Of a DNA stretch of 32,143 bases, positions 14,541 through 22,455 are shown piece by piece. The stretch covers positions 1-32,143 of the forward strand of contig CALVHX010000008.1 in the NCBI GenBank assembly GCA_944329195.1. Direction: 5' to 3'. This DNA is from an uncultured Bacilli bacterium. GTDB lineage: Bacteria; Bacillota_I; Bacilli_A; RF39; UBA660. Every line of letters starts with the position of its first letter. The first letter of the stretch is position 1. The notes beneath the pieces are model-generated. The model made no database searches. It worked only from the letters and a program-made list of their open reading frames with translations, and had not been told where the DNA came from. The translations under genes were made by a program, and so were the position numbers.

Positions 14541-16906
14541 TGAAGTTAAGTAGAAAGTTTGTAAGTGATTATATTGATATTCCAGTAGATACGCATGCTC
14601 TAGCTGAAGATATGACAAAAATTGGAAATGAATATAATAGTGAAGGTAAACTGATATCTGCTGATAATCTAGTTATAGGAAAAGTAATTTCTTGTGATAT
14701 GCATCCTGATTCTGACCACTTGCATGTATGTCAAGTAGATGTAGGTAGTGACACTTTACAAATAGTTTGTGGTGCTCCTAATGTGAGAAGTGATATGAAA
14801 GTAATCGTTGCTTTACCTGGCGCTTCTCTACCTCTTGGTACTATTAAAAAAAGTGTAATTAGAGGGGTAGAGTCTAATGGTATGTTATGTTCTTTAGGTG
14901 AGCTAGGTCTTGATCATAAGTTTTTGAAAGAAGAAGATATTAATGGAATTTGTGAACTAAATTCTGATGCTGTTATTGGAGAAGATCCTATCAAATATTT
15001 GGGATTGGATGATGAAGTAATCGACTTTGAACTTACTTCTAATAGAGGTGATCTTCTCAGTATAATTGGTATGGCTTATGAAATAGGTGCTATATATGGT
15101 AATAAGGTTAAGGATATTTCTCTTGACTATAATGAGAGTAAAAGTAATATAGATGACTATCTTACTTTGAAAGTAGAAACTTCTTTTTGTCCTTTGTTTT
15201 TAGCTAGAAGAGTAGAAAATGTCGTCATTAAAGAAAGTCCATCTTTTATTAAAGAAAGACTTATAGCATCTGGGATTCGTCCAATTAATAATGTAGTTGA
15301 TATTTCGAATTATGTTATGTTAGAGACAGGTCAACCGCTTCATTTTTATGATGCTGATAGGCTTGGAAAAGTAATTGGTGTGAGAATGGCTCAAGAGGGA
15401 GAAGAACTAATTACGCTAGATAATAATAAGAGAAAATTAAGCAGTAGTGATATAGTTATTTTTAATGAGAATGAAACTATTTCCCTAGCGGGTATTATGG
15501 GTGGACTTTCAACTGAGGTAGAAAGTGACACTAAGAATATTGTCATCGAGTCCGCTATTTTTGATCCTGTTCTCATTAGAAAGACTAGTAAGAAAGTACT
15601 TCGTAGTGAAGCTTCTAATAGATTTGAAAAGGGTCTTGATCCTAAAAGGACATATATGGCAATGAAGAGGAGTTTAAATCTTCTTGAGAAATATGCTGAT
15701 GCTAATGTTGTAGGTGGAATGTTAGAATATAAAAATATAGATATTTGTGATAAGGTTATTAAAATATCATATGAAAAAATTAATAATGTTTTGGGTATTA
15801 ACTTAAGTAAAGATGTTATTTTAAATATATTTGATAAATTAGGTTTTACTACGGATGATAATGGAAATGATGTCTTAGTTACTGTTCCTTCTAGAAGAGT
15901 TGATATTGGTATTGAAGAGGATTTGATCGAAGAGATAGGAAGAATTTATGGTATAGATAATATTGTAGGTAAGACTATGAATTTACCTCTTAGAAAAGGA
16001 AAATATGATAAAAGCGATAGTAAAATTAGAAGTTTATTGTTTTCTTTGGGATTATCGGAAACTCTTACTTACTCTTTGATTAGAGATAGTGAAGTATCAA
16101 AATATACGAATGATGAATTTGAAAAGATTATGCTTATGGATCCAATGACAGAAGATAGAAATGCCTTAAGATATAGTTTAATACCTTCTCTTATGATGGT
16201 TTATGAATATAATCATAATAGGAAAAATATAGATATAAATATATTTGAAATAGGTAAGGGTTACTACAAAAAAGATAATAGTTTTTTTGAGGATAAAAAA
16301 CTTTCTATTTTGATGAGTGGCAATTATTATTTATCTTTGGGTAATTATAAGAAAGTTAATTTTTATATTATAAAAGGAATTGTAGAAAAGGTGTTAAACT
16401 ATCTAGGGTATAAAGATAGATATAGTTTTGTAGTAGAGGATATTCCTAAGGAACTACATCCTGGGCAAAGCGCCAGTATTATAATAGATCATAATGTTAT
16501 TGGTATTATTGGAAAAGTTCATCCTAATACTAGTAAAGATGATATTTTTGTAGCGGAATTAAATTTAAGTATATTAGGAAAAATTAAAACTTCGAAGATG
16601 AAATATAAAGAAATAAGTAAATTTCCTAGTATTGTTAAAGATGTAGCTTTTATTTTAGATAAAGATATACAAAGCGCTGATATCATAAAGACTATTAAAA
16701 AGAGTGGAGGAAAGCTTCTTACTGATGTGATGGTGTTTGATCTATATAGAGATGAGGCCTTGGGACTTAATAAAAAATCTTTGGCTTTTAAACTTTCTTT
16801 TGAAGACCAAACGAGAACGTTAACTGATGATGAAGTTACTGTACTATTTAATAAAATCATTGAAGAAGTTATAAATAAGCACGATGCGATATTAAGAGAT
16901 AATTAA
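14540..16906 (+). CDS. pheT: Phenylalanyl-tRNA synthetase beta subunit
   Basis: A 788-residue beta subunit, normal length. In order: the EMAP-like tRNA-binding domain (about 40-150, with H-P-D-S-D-H-L-H-V-C), the B3/B4 editing domain (about 205-390, with R-P-I-N-N-V-V-D-I-S-N-Y), the DNA-binding-like B5 domain (about 400-470), the catalytic-like B6/B7 domain (about 475-680) and the C-terminal anticodon-binding FDX-ACB domain (about 690-788, with F-P-S-I-V-K-D-V-A-F). It removes mischarged Tyr-tRNA-Phe and positions the tRNA. The start codon shares a base with the pheS stop. Confidence 0.98.
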   Translation: MKLSRKFVSDYIDIPVDTHALAEDMTKIGNEYNSEGKLISADNLVIGKVISCDMHPDSDHLHVCQVDVGSDTLQIVCGAPNVRSDMKVIVALPGASLPLGTIKKSVIRGVESNGMLCSLGELGLDHKFLKEEDINGICELNSDAVIGEDPIKYLGLDDEVIDFELTSNRGDLLSIIGMAYEIGAIYGNKVKDISLDYNESKSNIDDYLTLKVETSFCPLFLARRVENVVIKESPSFIKERLIASGIRPINNVVDISNYVMLETGQPLHFYDADRLGKVIGVRMAQEGEELITLDNNKRKLSSSDIVIFNENETISLAGIMGGLSTEVESDTKNIVIESAIFDPVLIRKTSKKVLRSEASNRFEKGLDPKRTYMAMKRSLNLLEKYADANVVGGMLEYKNIDICDKVIKISYEKINNVLGINLSKDVILNIFDKLGFTTDDNGNDVLVTVPSRRVDIGIEEDLIEEIGRIYGIDNIVGKTMNLPLRKGKYDKSDSKIRSLLFSLGLSETLTYSLIRDSEVSKYTNDEFEKIMLMDPMTEDRNALRYSLIPSLMMVYEYNHNRKNIDINIFEIGKGYYKKDNSFFEDKKLSILMSGNYYLSLGNYKKVNFYIIKGIVEKVLNYLGYKDRYSFVVEDIPKELHPGQSASIIIDHNVIGIIGKVHPNTSKDDIFVAELNLSILGKIKTSKMKYKEISKFPSIVKDVAFILDKDIQSADIIKTIKKSGGKLLTDVMVFDLYRDEALGLNKKSLAFKLSFEDQTRTLTDDEVTVLFNKIIEEVINKHDAILRDN

Positions 16907-16926
16907 ATTTAAAAAGGTAATTTAAA

Positions 16927-16952
16927 AAACCTCTAGATTTTTCTAGAGGTTT
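16927..16952. terminator. Terminator after pheT, possibly two-way
   Basis: AAACCTCTAGA (16927-16937) pairs with TCTAGAGGTTT (16942-16952); T-rich on both sides. Two more stems follow: 16963-16971 with 16983-16991, and AAATAGGT with ACCTATTT just before the coat-gene stop. One of these may serve the convergent coat gene. Confidence 0.8.
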
Positions 16953-17024
16953 ATCTAAATTATGACAAATAGATATTTTATTTATTTGTCAGTAGTTTGA
17001 AATAGGTCTTTTATGGTACCTATT

Positions 17025-17444
17025 TTACACGCAATCTACGAAAGTATCATCGAGACATCTTATTCTGCATACACATCCTAAATTCATTGTAAAGAAAGAA
17101 TTAGTAGTTTCATATGGGAATACACTACTTGTATCACTATTTGGTGCTAGTACTCTAAATGTAGCACAGCAACCATCTAGTTTTTCTAATCTAAAGACAG
17201 TGCTCGTTGTGGTAACTGTTGGGTCTTTACTAATTGGCATAGCTATTGGATCATTGCCAGATCCACAGCTATATAATACGATTGGTCTAGTGTTAAAGAA
17301 CATGTTACTACTTTGTCCTAGAAATCCCCTGTCACACGTCTCTAGACAACAATCGTTTCCACATACACTTTGCTGAAGTATTAGTATAACTTTTAAGATA
17401 TCGGCGATACAGTTTTCGCAAGTATTGTTTTCATTATTACACAT
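17025..17444 (-). CDS. Spore coat protein, CotY/CotZ/ExsY family
   Basis: A 139-residue cysteine-rich protein (about 15 Cys). It resembles CotY, CotZ and ExsY, which crosslink through disulphides into the outer coat or exosporium basal layer. Supporting blocks are the early C-x2-C-x3-I pattern, C-C-L-E-T-C near 35, the central F-R-L-E-K-L-D-G-C-C-A-T-F-R-V-L (compare F-R-V-E-K-L-C-D-C-C-A-T in CotY, from memory) and the ending L-G-C-V-C-R-I-R-C-L. I chose the ATG at 17442-17444 because AGGGGTGG lies five nt before it; the in-frame GTG nine nt upstream is part of that site. A CATAAGTTA in its upstream region looks like a sigma-K -10, though I see no matching -35. Confidence 0.82.
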   Translation of the reverse strand: MCNNENNTCENCIADILKVILILQQSVCGNDCCLETCDRGFLGQSSNMFFNTRPIVLYSCGSGNDPIAMPISKDPTVTTTSTVFRLEKLDGCCATFRVLAPNSDTSSVFPYETTNSFFTMNLGCVCRIRCLDDTFVDCV

Positions 17445-17503
17445 ATAATCCACCCCTTTTTTATATTCAATATAACTTATGATAAAAGTAGATAAAAATG
17501 CAC

Positions 17504-17556
17504 CACTAATACCTATAAACGGTAATTTTTTTATATAAAAAGCATAAATATTAGTG
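17504..17556. promoter_or_regulatory. Inverted repeat between divergent spore genes
   Basis: CACTAATA (17504-17511) and TATTAGTG (17549-17556) form an 8-bp inverted repeat in the shared upstream region of the coat gene and yqfC. It could be an operator; there is no direct proof. Confidence 0.3.
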
Positions 17557-17565
17557 TGAATTATT

Positions 17566-17805
17566 ATGAAAATAACAAAGATATTTGATAACTATCTTAA
17601 TGATAAAAAGTATAGTATGATATATAAAGATAATAAATTAGATATTGTCAATTATACAGAAATTGTTTCCTTTTCTAGTACTTTGATATCAATTAGATAT
17701 AAGGATAATCAGTACCATATTGAAGGAAGTGAATTAGTAATATCGAGGATGATGGATAATGAAATATTAATAGCGGGTAATATTAAAAGTATTTCTTTCT
17801 CATAA
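17566..17805 (+). CDS. yqfC: Sporulation protein YqfC (YabP/YqfC family)
   Basis: A 79-residue protein rich in beta strands. It fits the YabP/YqfC family, with a start of about 85-95 residues in relatives, and the L-x-I-x-x-Y-x-[DE]-[IV]-x-x-[FY]-x-x-x-x-[IL]-x-[IV]-x-x-x-x-x-x-x-[IV]-x-G pattern. In Bacillus subtilis yqfC is a sigma-E gene in front of yqfD, and the same order is found here 15 nt apart. Its detailed role in the mother cell is unknown. The ribosome-binding site is weak (GTGTGAA). Confidence 0.75.
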   Translation: MKITKIFDNYLNDKKYSMIYKDNKLDIVNYTEIVSFSSTLISIRYKDNQYHIEGSELVISRMMDNEILIAGNIKSISFS

Positions 17806-17844
17806 AACGAGTGTTAATTAATGATTACTATAGTGGGTGATACT

Positions 17845-19020
17845 GTGAAAAATAAAATTTTGTATTTTTTTAGTAGTAGTATAAAAATAAAAGTAGTTGG
17901 AAGAAATGTTAATAACTTTATTAAGAGGCTCATTAAAAACAAAATTAATATTATTAAATACACTCCAATATCTTATAAAGAAGCAGATATAATTATCGAT
18001 TATAATGACTTTGTGAAAGTAAAAGAGTATAAGACAATATATGATATTAGAATTATTAAATATTATGGTAAACTTAGAGTATTGAAATTTATTAAAAAGA
18101 ATGTTTTTATTATTTCATTTCTTTTTTTAGGTCTTGTTATTATTTTTTTTCTATCGAATATTATTTTTAGCATAGAAATAGTACATTCAAATAGTAAAAT
18201 AATTAAACTACTAGAAGAAGAATTATCTTCCTTTGGAATAAAGAAGTATTCATTAATTAAAAGCTATGAAGACATAGAAAAAATTGAAGCAGAAATACTT
18301 GAGAAAAATAAAGATAGTTTAGAGTGGATAGAAATTACTAGAGAAGGAACTAAATATGTTGTAAGGGTAGAAGAGAGAATTATTAATCAAAGATTAGAAG
18401 ATGATAAGATATATAATATAGTGGCTGCTAAAAATGCTGTTATAAAGACTATAGTAGCGGAATCCGGAGAAAAAATTAGAGATGTTAATACTTATGTGAA
18501 AAAAGGAGATATAATTATTTCGGCAGATATTACGCTTCCAAATAATGAGAAAGTTAGAAAGAATGCTAAAGGGACTGTTTTGGGGGAAGTTTGGTATACT
18601 ATAGATATAGACTATCCATATCATTATTATGAGGTTAATTATACTGGTAAGGAGAAAAAAGTATTGGTTCTTACTTTTTTAAATAAGAGATTTTCATTAT
18701 TTGATTTTGATAAATATAAGACGTTCGATAAGGATATAAAAATTATTTTTGAGGATACTTTTATTCCTTTTTCATTAACGCAGGAGATGCAGTACGAAAC
18801 TAACATTATAAATAATTTTTATACATATGAAGAAGCGGTAGAGAAAGCTATAGAACTGGCAAAGAGTAAGCTGAAAGAGAAATATAGTGGCATTAAAGAA
18901 ATATCTAAAGTTTCAATTATTGGTGAAGAGGAGCTTCCTTCTAAAGTATCTTTATCACTATTTATTACTTGTATAGAAGATATTACTGAATATGTTGAAT
19001 TATCAGAAGATACTGAGTAA
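17845..19020 (+). CDS. yqfD: Sporulation protein YqfD
   Basis: A 391-residue membrane protein of the YqfD family, expressed in the mother cell and needed for efficient sporulation in Bacillus. An N-terminal domain with I-K-I-K-V-V-G-R-N-V-N-N-F-I (about 12-26) precedes one membrane helix (about 86-110), then a large domain that probably faces the intermembrane space, with G-T-K-Y-V-V-R-V-E-E-R and K-K-G-D-I-I-I-S. I favour the GTG at 17845, five nt after GGTG, because family members begin with such a V/M-K-N-K-x-x-x-F-F sequence; the ATG at 17821 in frame adds eight residues and has a poorer site. In Bacillus phoH follows; here a terminator and mobile-element debris follow. Confidence 0.85.
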   Translation: MKNKILYFFSSSIKIKVVGRNVNNFIKRLIKNKINIIKYTPISYKEADIIIDYNDFVKVKEYKTIYDIRIIKYYGKLRVLKFIKKNVFIISFLFLGLVIIFFLSNIIFSIEIVHSNSKIIKLLEEELSSFGIKKYSLIKSYEDIEKIEAEILEKNKDSLEWIEITREGTKYVVRVEERIINQRLEDDKIYNIVAAKNAVIKTIVAESGEKIRDVNTYVKKGDIIISADITLPNNEKVRKNAKGTVLGEVWYTIDIDYPYHYYEVNYTGKEKKVLVLTFLNKRFSLFDFDKYKTFDKDIKIIFEDTFIPFSLTQEMQYETNIINNFYTYEEAVEKAIELAKSKLKEKYSGIKEISKVSIIGEEELPSKVSLSLFITCIEDITEYVELSEDTE

Positions 19021-19043
19021 GTGTTATTGATGAGTTTCAGGAT

Positions 19044-19076
19044 AAACGCATGAAATTTTGAAAATGCGTTTTTTTC
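19044..19076 (+). terminator. Terminator of yqfC-yqfD
   Basis: AAACGCAT (19044-19051) pairs with ATGCGTTT (19064-19071), followed by a T-run. Confidence 0.85.
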
Positions 19077-19085
19077 ATGTATAAT
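19058..19085 (+). promoter_or_regulatory. Promoter of the transposase remnant
   Basis: TTGAAA (19058-19063), 16-nt spacer, perfect TATAAT (19080-19085). The -35 lies within the loop of the preceding terminator. Confidence 0.55.
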
Positions 19086-19112
19086 AGATGCAAAGAATAA
19101 AGTTGGTGAAGT

Positions 19113-19331
19113 ATGGTTAAAAAGTGTAAAAAGTTGGAGGAAATAAAAGCAATGTTTAAAGATATAGAAATAGACTTAAATCAAATAGAAACAAATGAAT
19201 TGCAAAAATTTATGATTATATTTAAAGGTCAAAATGATACAAGAATGCAAGATAAAGTAAAACACTTAATGAGTGATATCATAATAATTTGTTTTTTAGC
19301 AATTCTTGTATTTTTAACTATATTTTTGTAA
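19113..19331 (+). pseudogene. N-terminal fragment of an ISAs1-family transposase
   Basis: A 72-residue frame matching the start of ISAs1-type DDE transposases: a leader, then D-T-R-M-Q-D-K-V-K-H-L-M-S-D-I-I-I-I-C-F, which corresponds to the family's D-x-R-x3-K-x-H-x-L-x-[DE]-I-[IL] region. It stops after L-T-I-F-L, where the family continues into its first catalytic aspartate. The C-terminal piece of what is probably the same gene lies at 19450-19710 in the same orientation, so some 250 central residues are missing and a terminator-like hairpin sits between. It cannot be an active transposase. Confidence 0.7.
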
Positions 19332-19363
19332 TCATTTTCTAATTTTTGTGTTATACTCATATT

Positions 19364-19420
19364 AACAACGACCTTCCTTTTATTTTTCTATTTATTAATA
19401 AGTTTAGGTCGTTGTTTTTA
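19364..19420 (+). terminator. Hairpin with T-run inside the transposase debris
   Basis: AACAACGACCT (19364-19374) pairs with AGGTCGTTGTT (19406-19416) around a 31-nt loop, followed by T-rich sequence. Confidence 0.7.
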
Positions 19421-19449
19421 TTTTGTCAAATTGTAAGATTTATTTTTGA

Positions 19450-19710
19450 AAAATCCCTAATTTACATGCACCATTAGATATAGTGTTTAAAGCAGATGCT
19501 AATAGAACATTAGAAAAAAATGGAGCAAAAAATTTGGGAATATTAAAGCGAATTTGTTTAGCTGTTTTAAAGTTTGTACAAACATACTATAATTTGAGTT
19601 TAAATAAGATTAGATTTTTATTGTCTATAGATTTTGAAAAAGAAATAGAAAATGTATTTAAGTTATTAAATACTGATGATATTGCAAAATTATTAGAAAA
19701 AAACACATGA
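19450..19710 (+). pseudogene. C-terminal fragment of an ISAs1-family transposase
   Basis: In-frame remnant reading N-L-H-A-P-L-D-I-V-F-K-A-D-A-N-R-T-L-E-K and onward for about 80 residues to TGA. A TGA at 19447 blocks the frame upstream. From 19458 to 19640 it matches 31961-32143 at the window end with five mismatches in 183 nt, so the two come from the same insertion sequence. The family's final catalytic Glu (in H-W-x-x-E-N) is upstream of the fragment and lost here. Confidence 0.85.
19458..19640 (+). repeat. Direct repeat, left copy (transposase 3' end)
   Basis: Matches 31961-32143 in the same orientation at 178 of 183 positions by my hand alignment; the right copy is cut by the window end, so the repeat may be longer. 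Confidence 0.92.
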
Positions 19711-19753
19711 ATTAAATTTCATGCCTTTATCCTATTTTTTTGTTGTATTTCCC

Positions 19754-19782
19754 TTTAAAAAGTATAGGTTTTATGGTATTAT
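19754..19782 (+). promoter_or_regulatory. Probable promoter of the Wadjet operon
   Basis: TTTAAA (19754-19759), 17-nt spacer, TATTAT (19777-19782) with an extended TGG just before it. AAGGAG follows at 19790-19795. Confidence 0.5.
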
Positions 19783-19809
19783 ATTAAGCAAGGAGCAGTA
19801 TGGTAATTT

Positions 19810-21273
19810 ATGGAAGTATATGAAAAATTAACGAAACAAATATCTGAGACAAAATACTTAAGTACGGAGAATTCTTATAGATATAGACCAATTATGAGAT
19901 GTTTTTATCAACATTATGAGAAATTAGAATATTGGTTATACAAAGAAGAAGTTTATAACGAATTAAAAGATAATACTATATTTATTAATTATACACTAGA
20001 AGAATGCGAAAGAGATTTAGAGACATTAACGGAGTGGATGAGTCTATCTAAAATGCAAGATACCAAAAATGCTAGTTCTATAGAAGAGTTTAAAAATAAA
20101 AAATTTAGATATCAAATGACAGAATATGCCACAGAAATAGAAAGACTCACGATTGCTTTAGAAGAAATGGAAATAAAAACATCATCATTAGAACCAAAAT
20201 TATTTGATAGATTACGAATTTCTATTGCAAAATTATCAGAACTAGAAAACCTAAATGAAGATGATATAAATGATTTATGGACAGACTTAAATGAAGACTT
20301 CACAAAACTAAATCAAAATTATCAAGATTTTTTAAAGAAATTTAATGAACCAAAATCAGAAGAATTATTACAAAGTGTATTATTTTTAAAGTTTAAAAGT
20401 GAAATATTAAAGTATTTAAGAGAATTTATTAGAGGTTATCAGAAAAATATATATAATATAAAAGATAGTATTTCAAAAATTAGTAATGATGATATAGAAA
20501 TATTTCTAAATAAATTAAATGATCATTATAAAAAAACACCAATCATGAATACTAATTTTAGTTTTGAACACCTAAAAGATGTTAATTTAGGGAAAATTAA
20601 TAATATCTTTAAATGGTTTATTGGTACCAAAACCACATCTAGTGAAGGAGAAAAACTAATGGATACTACAAATAATATTATCGTAAAGATTACTAAGTAT
20701 GCAAATTCATTAGTAGAACTTCGCGGTAATATGACTAATAGAAAAGAAGAATATAAGCATTTATGTAGACTATTTGATAAACTAGATAATATAGATGAAT
20801 GTAATAAATATGCATCCGTTACCTTTGGCATTGGAAATGTTAGACATTTTATAGGTAATTCTAGTTTAGATACAGATTCCATCGTAAATACTTATAATAT
20901 ACCACCAATTGAAATATTACTATCCTCAAGAACCAAGAATAGAAAAGAGAAAATATCAATTCAACCAATTATAGATAAAACTGAAGAAAAAAAGAAAATA
21001 CTAGAGGAATATCGCCTAGAACAAGAAAAAAACAAACAAATATTAAAACATTTAATTAAAGATAAAGAAATTGTACTAAAAGGTGAAATAGAGTTATCCA
21101 AAGTAGAAAGAAGATACATCCAAAAACTAATCGCGAATTCTTCAAATAAAAAAGAAACAGAATTTGGACTTAACTATAATATTGTCAAGAAAGATGGAAA
21201 GTGCCGAATTATAACAGAAGATGGTATTTTCTTAATGGACGCGAAAGTAATAGAGTTTGAAGGTGAAATATAG
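19810..21273 (+). CDS. jetA: Wadjet type II JetA (TIGR02677/DUF2397), kleisin-like subunit
   Basis: A 487-residue protein. Wadjet is an SMC-type anti-plasmid system; JetA is the kleisin (MukF-like) that bridges the JetC heads and binds JetB. The N-terminus Y-L-S-T-E-N-S-Y-R-Y-R-P-I-M-R-C-F-Y (about 17-34) followed by L-x-Y-W-L-Y-K-E-E-V-Y is the hallmark I associate with DUF2397. The middle is helical with coiled-coil character; the C-terminus (about 415-487) looks like a winged helix. The frame is closed by TAA at 19804, so ATG 19810 is the only reasonable start even though the AGGAG lies 14 nt away. It abuts jetB with no gap. Confidence 0.88.
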   Translation: MEVYEKLTKQISETKYLSTENSYRYRPIMRCFYQHYEKLEYWLYKEEVYNELKDNTIFINYTLEECERDLETLTEWMSLSKMQDTKNASSIEEFKNKKFRYQMTEYATEIERLTIALEEMEIKTSSLEPKLFDRLRISIAKLSELENLNEDDINDLWTDLNEDFTKLNQNYQDFLKKFNEPKSEELLQSVLFLKFKSEILKYLREFIRGYQKNIYNIKDSISKISNDDIEIFLNKLNDHYKKTPIMNTNFSFEHLKDVNLGKINNIFKWFIGTKTTSSEGEKLMDTTNNIIVKITKYANSLVELRGNMTNRKEEYKHLCRLFDKLDNIDECNKYASVTFGIGNVRHFIGNSSLDTDSIVNTYNIPPIEILLSSRTKNRKEKISIQPIIDKTEEKKKILEEYRLEQEKNKQILKHLIKDKEIVLKGEIELSKVERRYIQKLIANSSNKKETEFGLNYNIVKKDGKCRIITEDGIFLMDAKVIEFEGEI

Positions 21274-22455
21274 ATGGATATTTATACAAAAGAATTAGAA
21301 TATTTACTAAATAATTATTGGTGTGTTAAAGAACAAAATCCTAAGATTTACTTTAATATAAAGAATAATTTAGATTATTATAGAGAGTTTATAAGAGATA
21401 AATTAGGAAGCAAATTAATTGTTAATGATAGATTTATAAAATTAGAAAAAATCCCTGCTTCTCCTAAATCTTATATGGGAATTATAGATTTTGATGACAA
21501 ACTAGAATATACTATATTATTCATCATTCTCTTATTTTTAGAAGATAAACCTAAATTAGAACAATTTATCTTATCTAATTTAATAGAATTTATCTCAAAT
21601 ACCGCTACTACATTAGAATTAGATACTATTCCTAATTGGAATATATTACACCATAGAAAATGCTTAGTAACTGTTATTAATCACTTAAAAGAATTAAATA
21701 TTATTAGAGTAGTAGAAGAAAATAATTTATTTACAGAAGATTCTAAGGCAGAAGCATTATATGAAACAACAGGATTATCTAACTATTATGTTAGAGAATT
21801 TAAAAATAATATTTTAGAATACAGAAATATAGATGATTATATTAATGATGAATTCAACGAACAAAATGAAAATATTGGAGATGTTAGAAGATATAAAGTA
21901 TATAGACATCTATTATATTCATTAGTCACATATACCGAGGATTTAACAGAGTATGAGTTAGATTACTTAAAAAGATTTAGAAGTAATATTAATAATGAAC
22001 TATCTAAATATACTAAAGGAGAATTAGAATTAACAAATAATATGGCTGTTGTTATGTTTGAAAGTGATGCAGGAGAGAAATTTGACTTTCCTAATAATAA
22101 AGCCATATCTGATATTGTTTTACTTGTAAATAATGCAATCTTAAAAGAACAAGAAAATGATAAGTTAAAACTAGAAAAAGATGAAACAATTATAATTACT
22201 AAAGAGAATTTACAAAGAATACTTAAAGAAATAAGACTTGAAAATGGAAAGTACTTTAGTAAAAAATATCGAGAAATGCCCACTAAGAACTTTATTGATG
22301 AAGTGATTCTTTACTTAAAAGAATACGATTTTATTAGAGACTATGAATTAGGATATAAAATATATCCTATGATATCTAGATTAATTGGTTATATTCCAAA
22401 AGATACTGAAGAACAATTAGAATTATTTGGAGGTGAGACAGATGAAGAGAATTAA
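21274..22455 (+). CDS. jetB: Wadjet type II JetB (TIGR02678/DUF2398), KITE-like subunit
   Basis: A 393-residue protein matching DUF2398 by its start L-E-Y-L-L-N-N-Y-W-x-x-K-E-x-x-P, the R-E-F-I-R-D-K-L-G block (about 36-44), K-L-E-K-I-P, and the hydrophobic L-F-L-E-D-K segment. In the complex it is the MukE-like winged-helix protein that dimerises on the kleisin and contacts DNA. The ATG follows the jetA stop directly (TAGATG), with GAAGGTGAAA inside the end of jetA as ribosome-binding site. It overlaps jetC by 14 nt. Together this gives tight translational coupling, as expected for subunits of one complex. Confidence 0.88.
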   Translation: MDIYTKELEYLLNNYWCVKEQNPKIYFNIKNNLDYYREFIRDKLGSKLIVNDRFIKLEKIPASPKSYMGIIDFDDKLEYTILFIILLFLEDKPKLEQFILSNLIEFISNTATTLELDTIPNWNILHHRKCLVTVINHLKELNIIRVVEENNLFTEDSKAEALYETTGLSNYYVREFKNNILEYRNIDDYINDEFNEQNENIGDVRRYKVYRHLLYSLVTYTEDLTEYELDYLKRFRSNINNELSKYTKGELELTNNMAVVMFESDAGEKFDFPNNKAISDIVLLVNNAILKEQENDKLKLEKDETIIITKENLQRILKEIRLENGKYFSKKYREMPTKNFIDEVILYLKEYDFIRDYELGYKIYPMISRLIGYIPKDTEEQLELFGGETDEEN

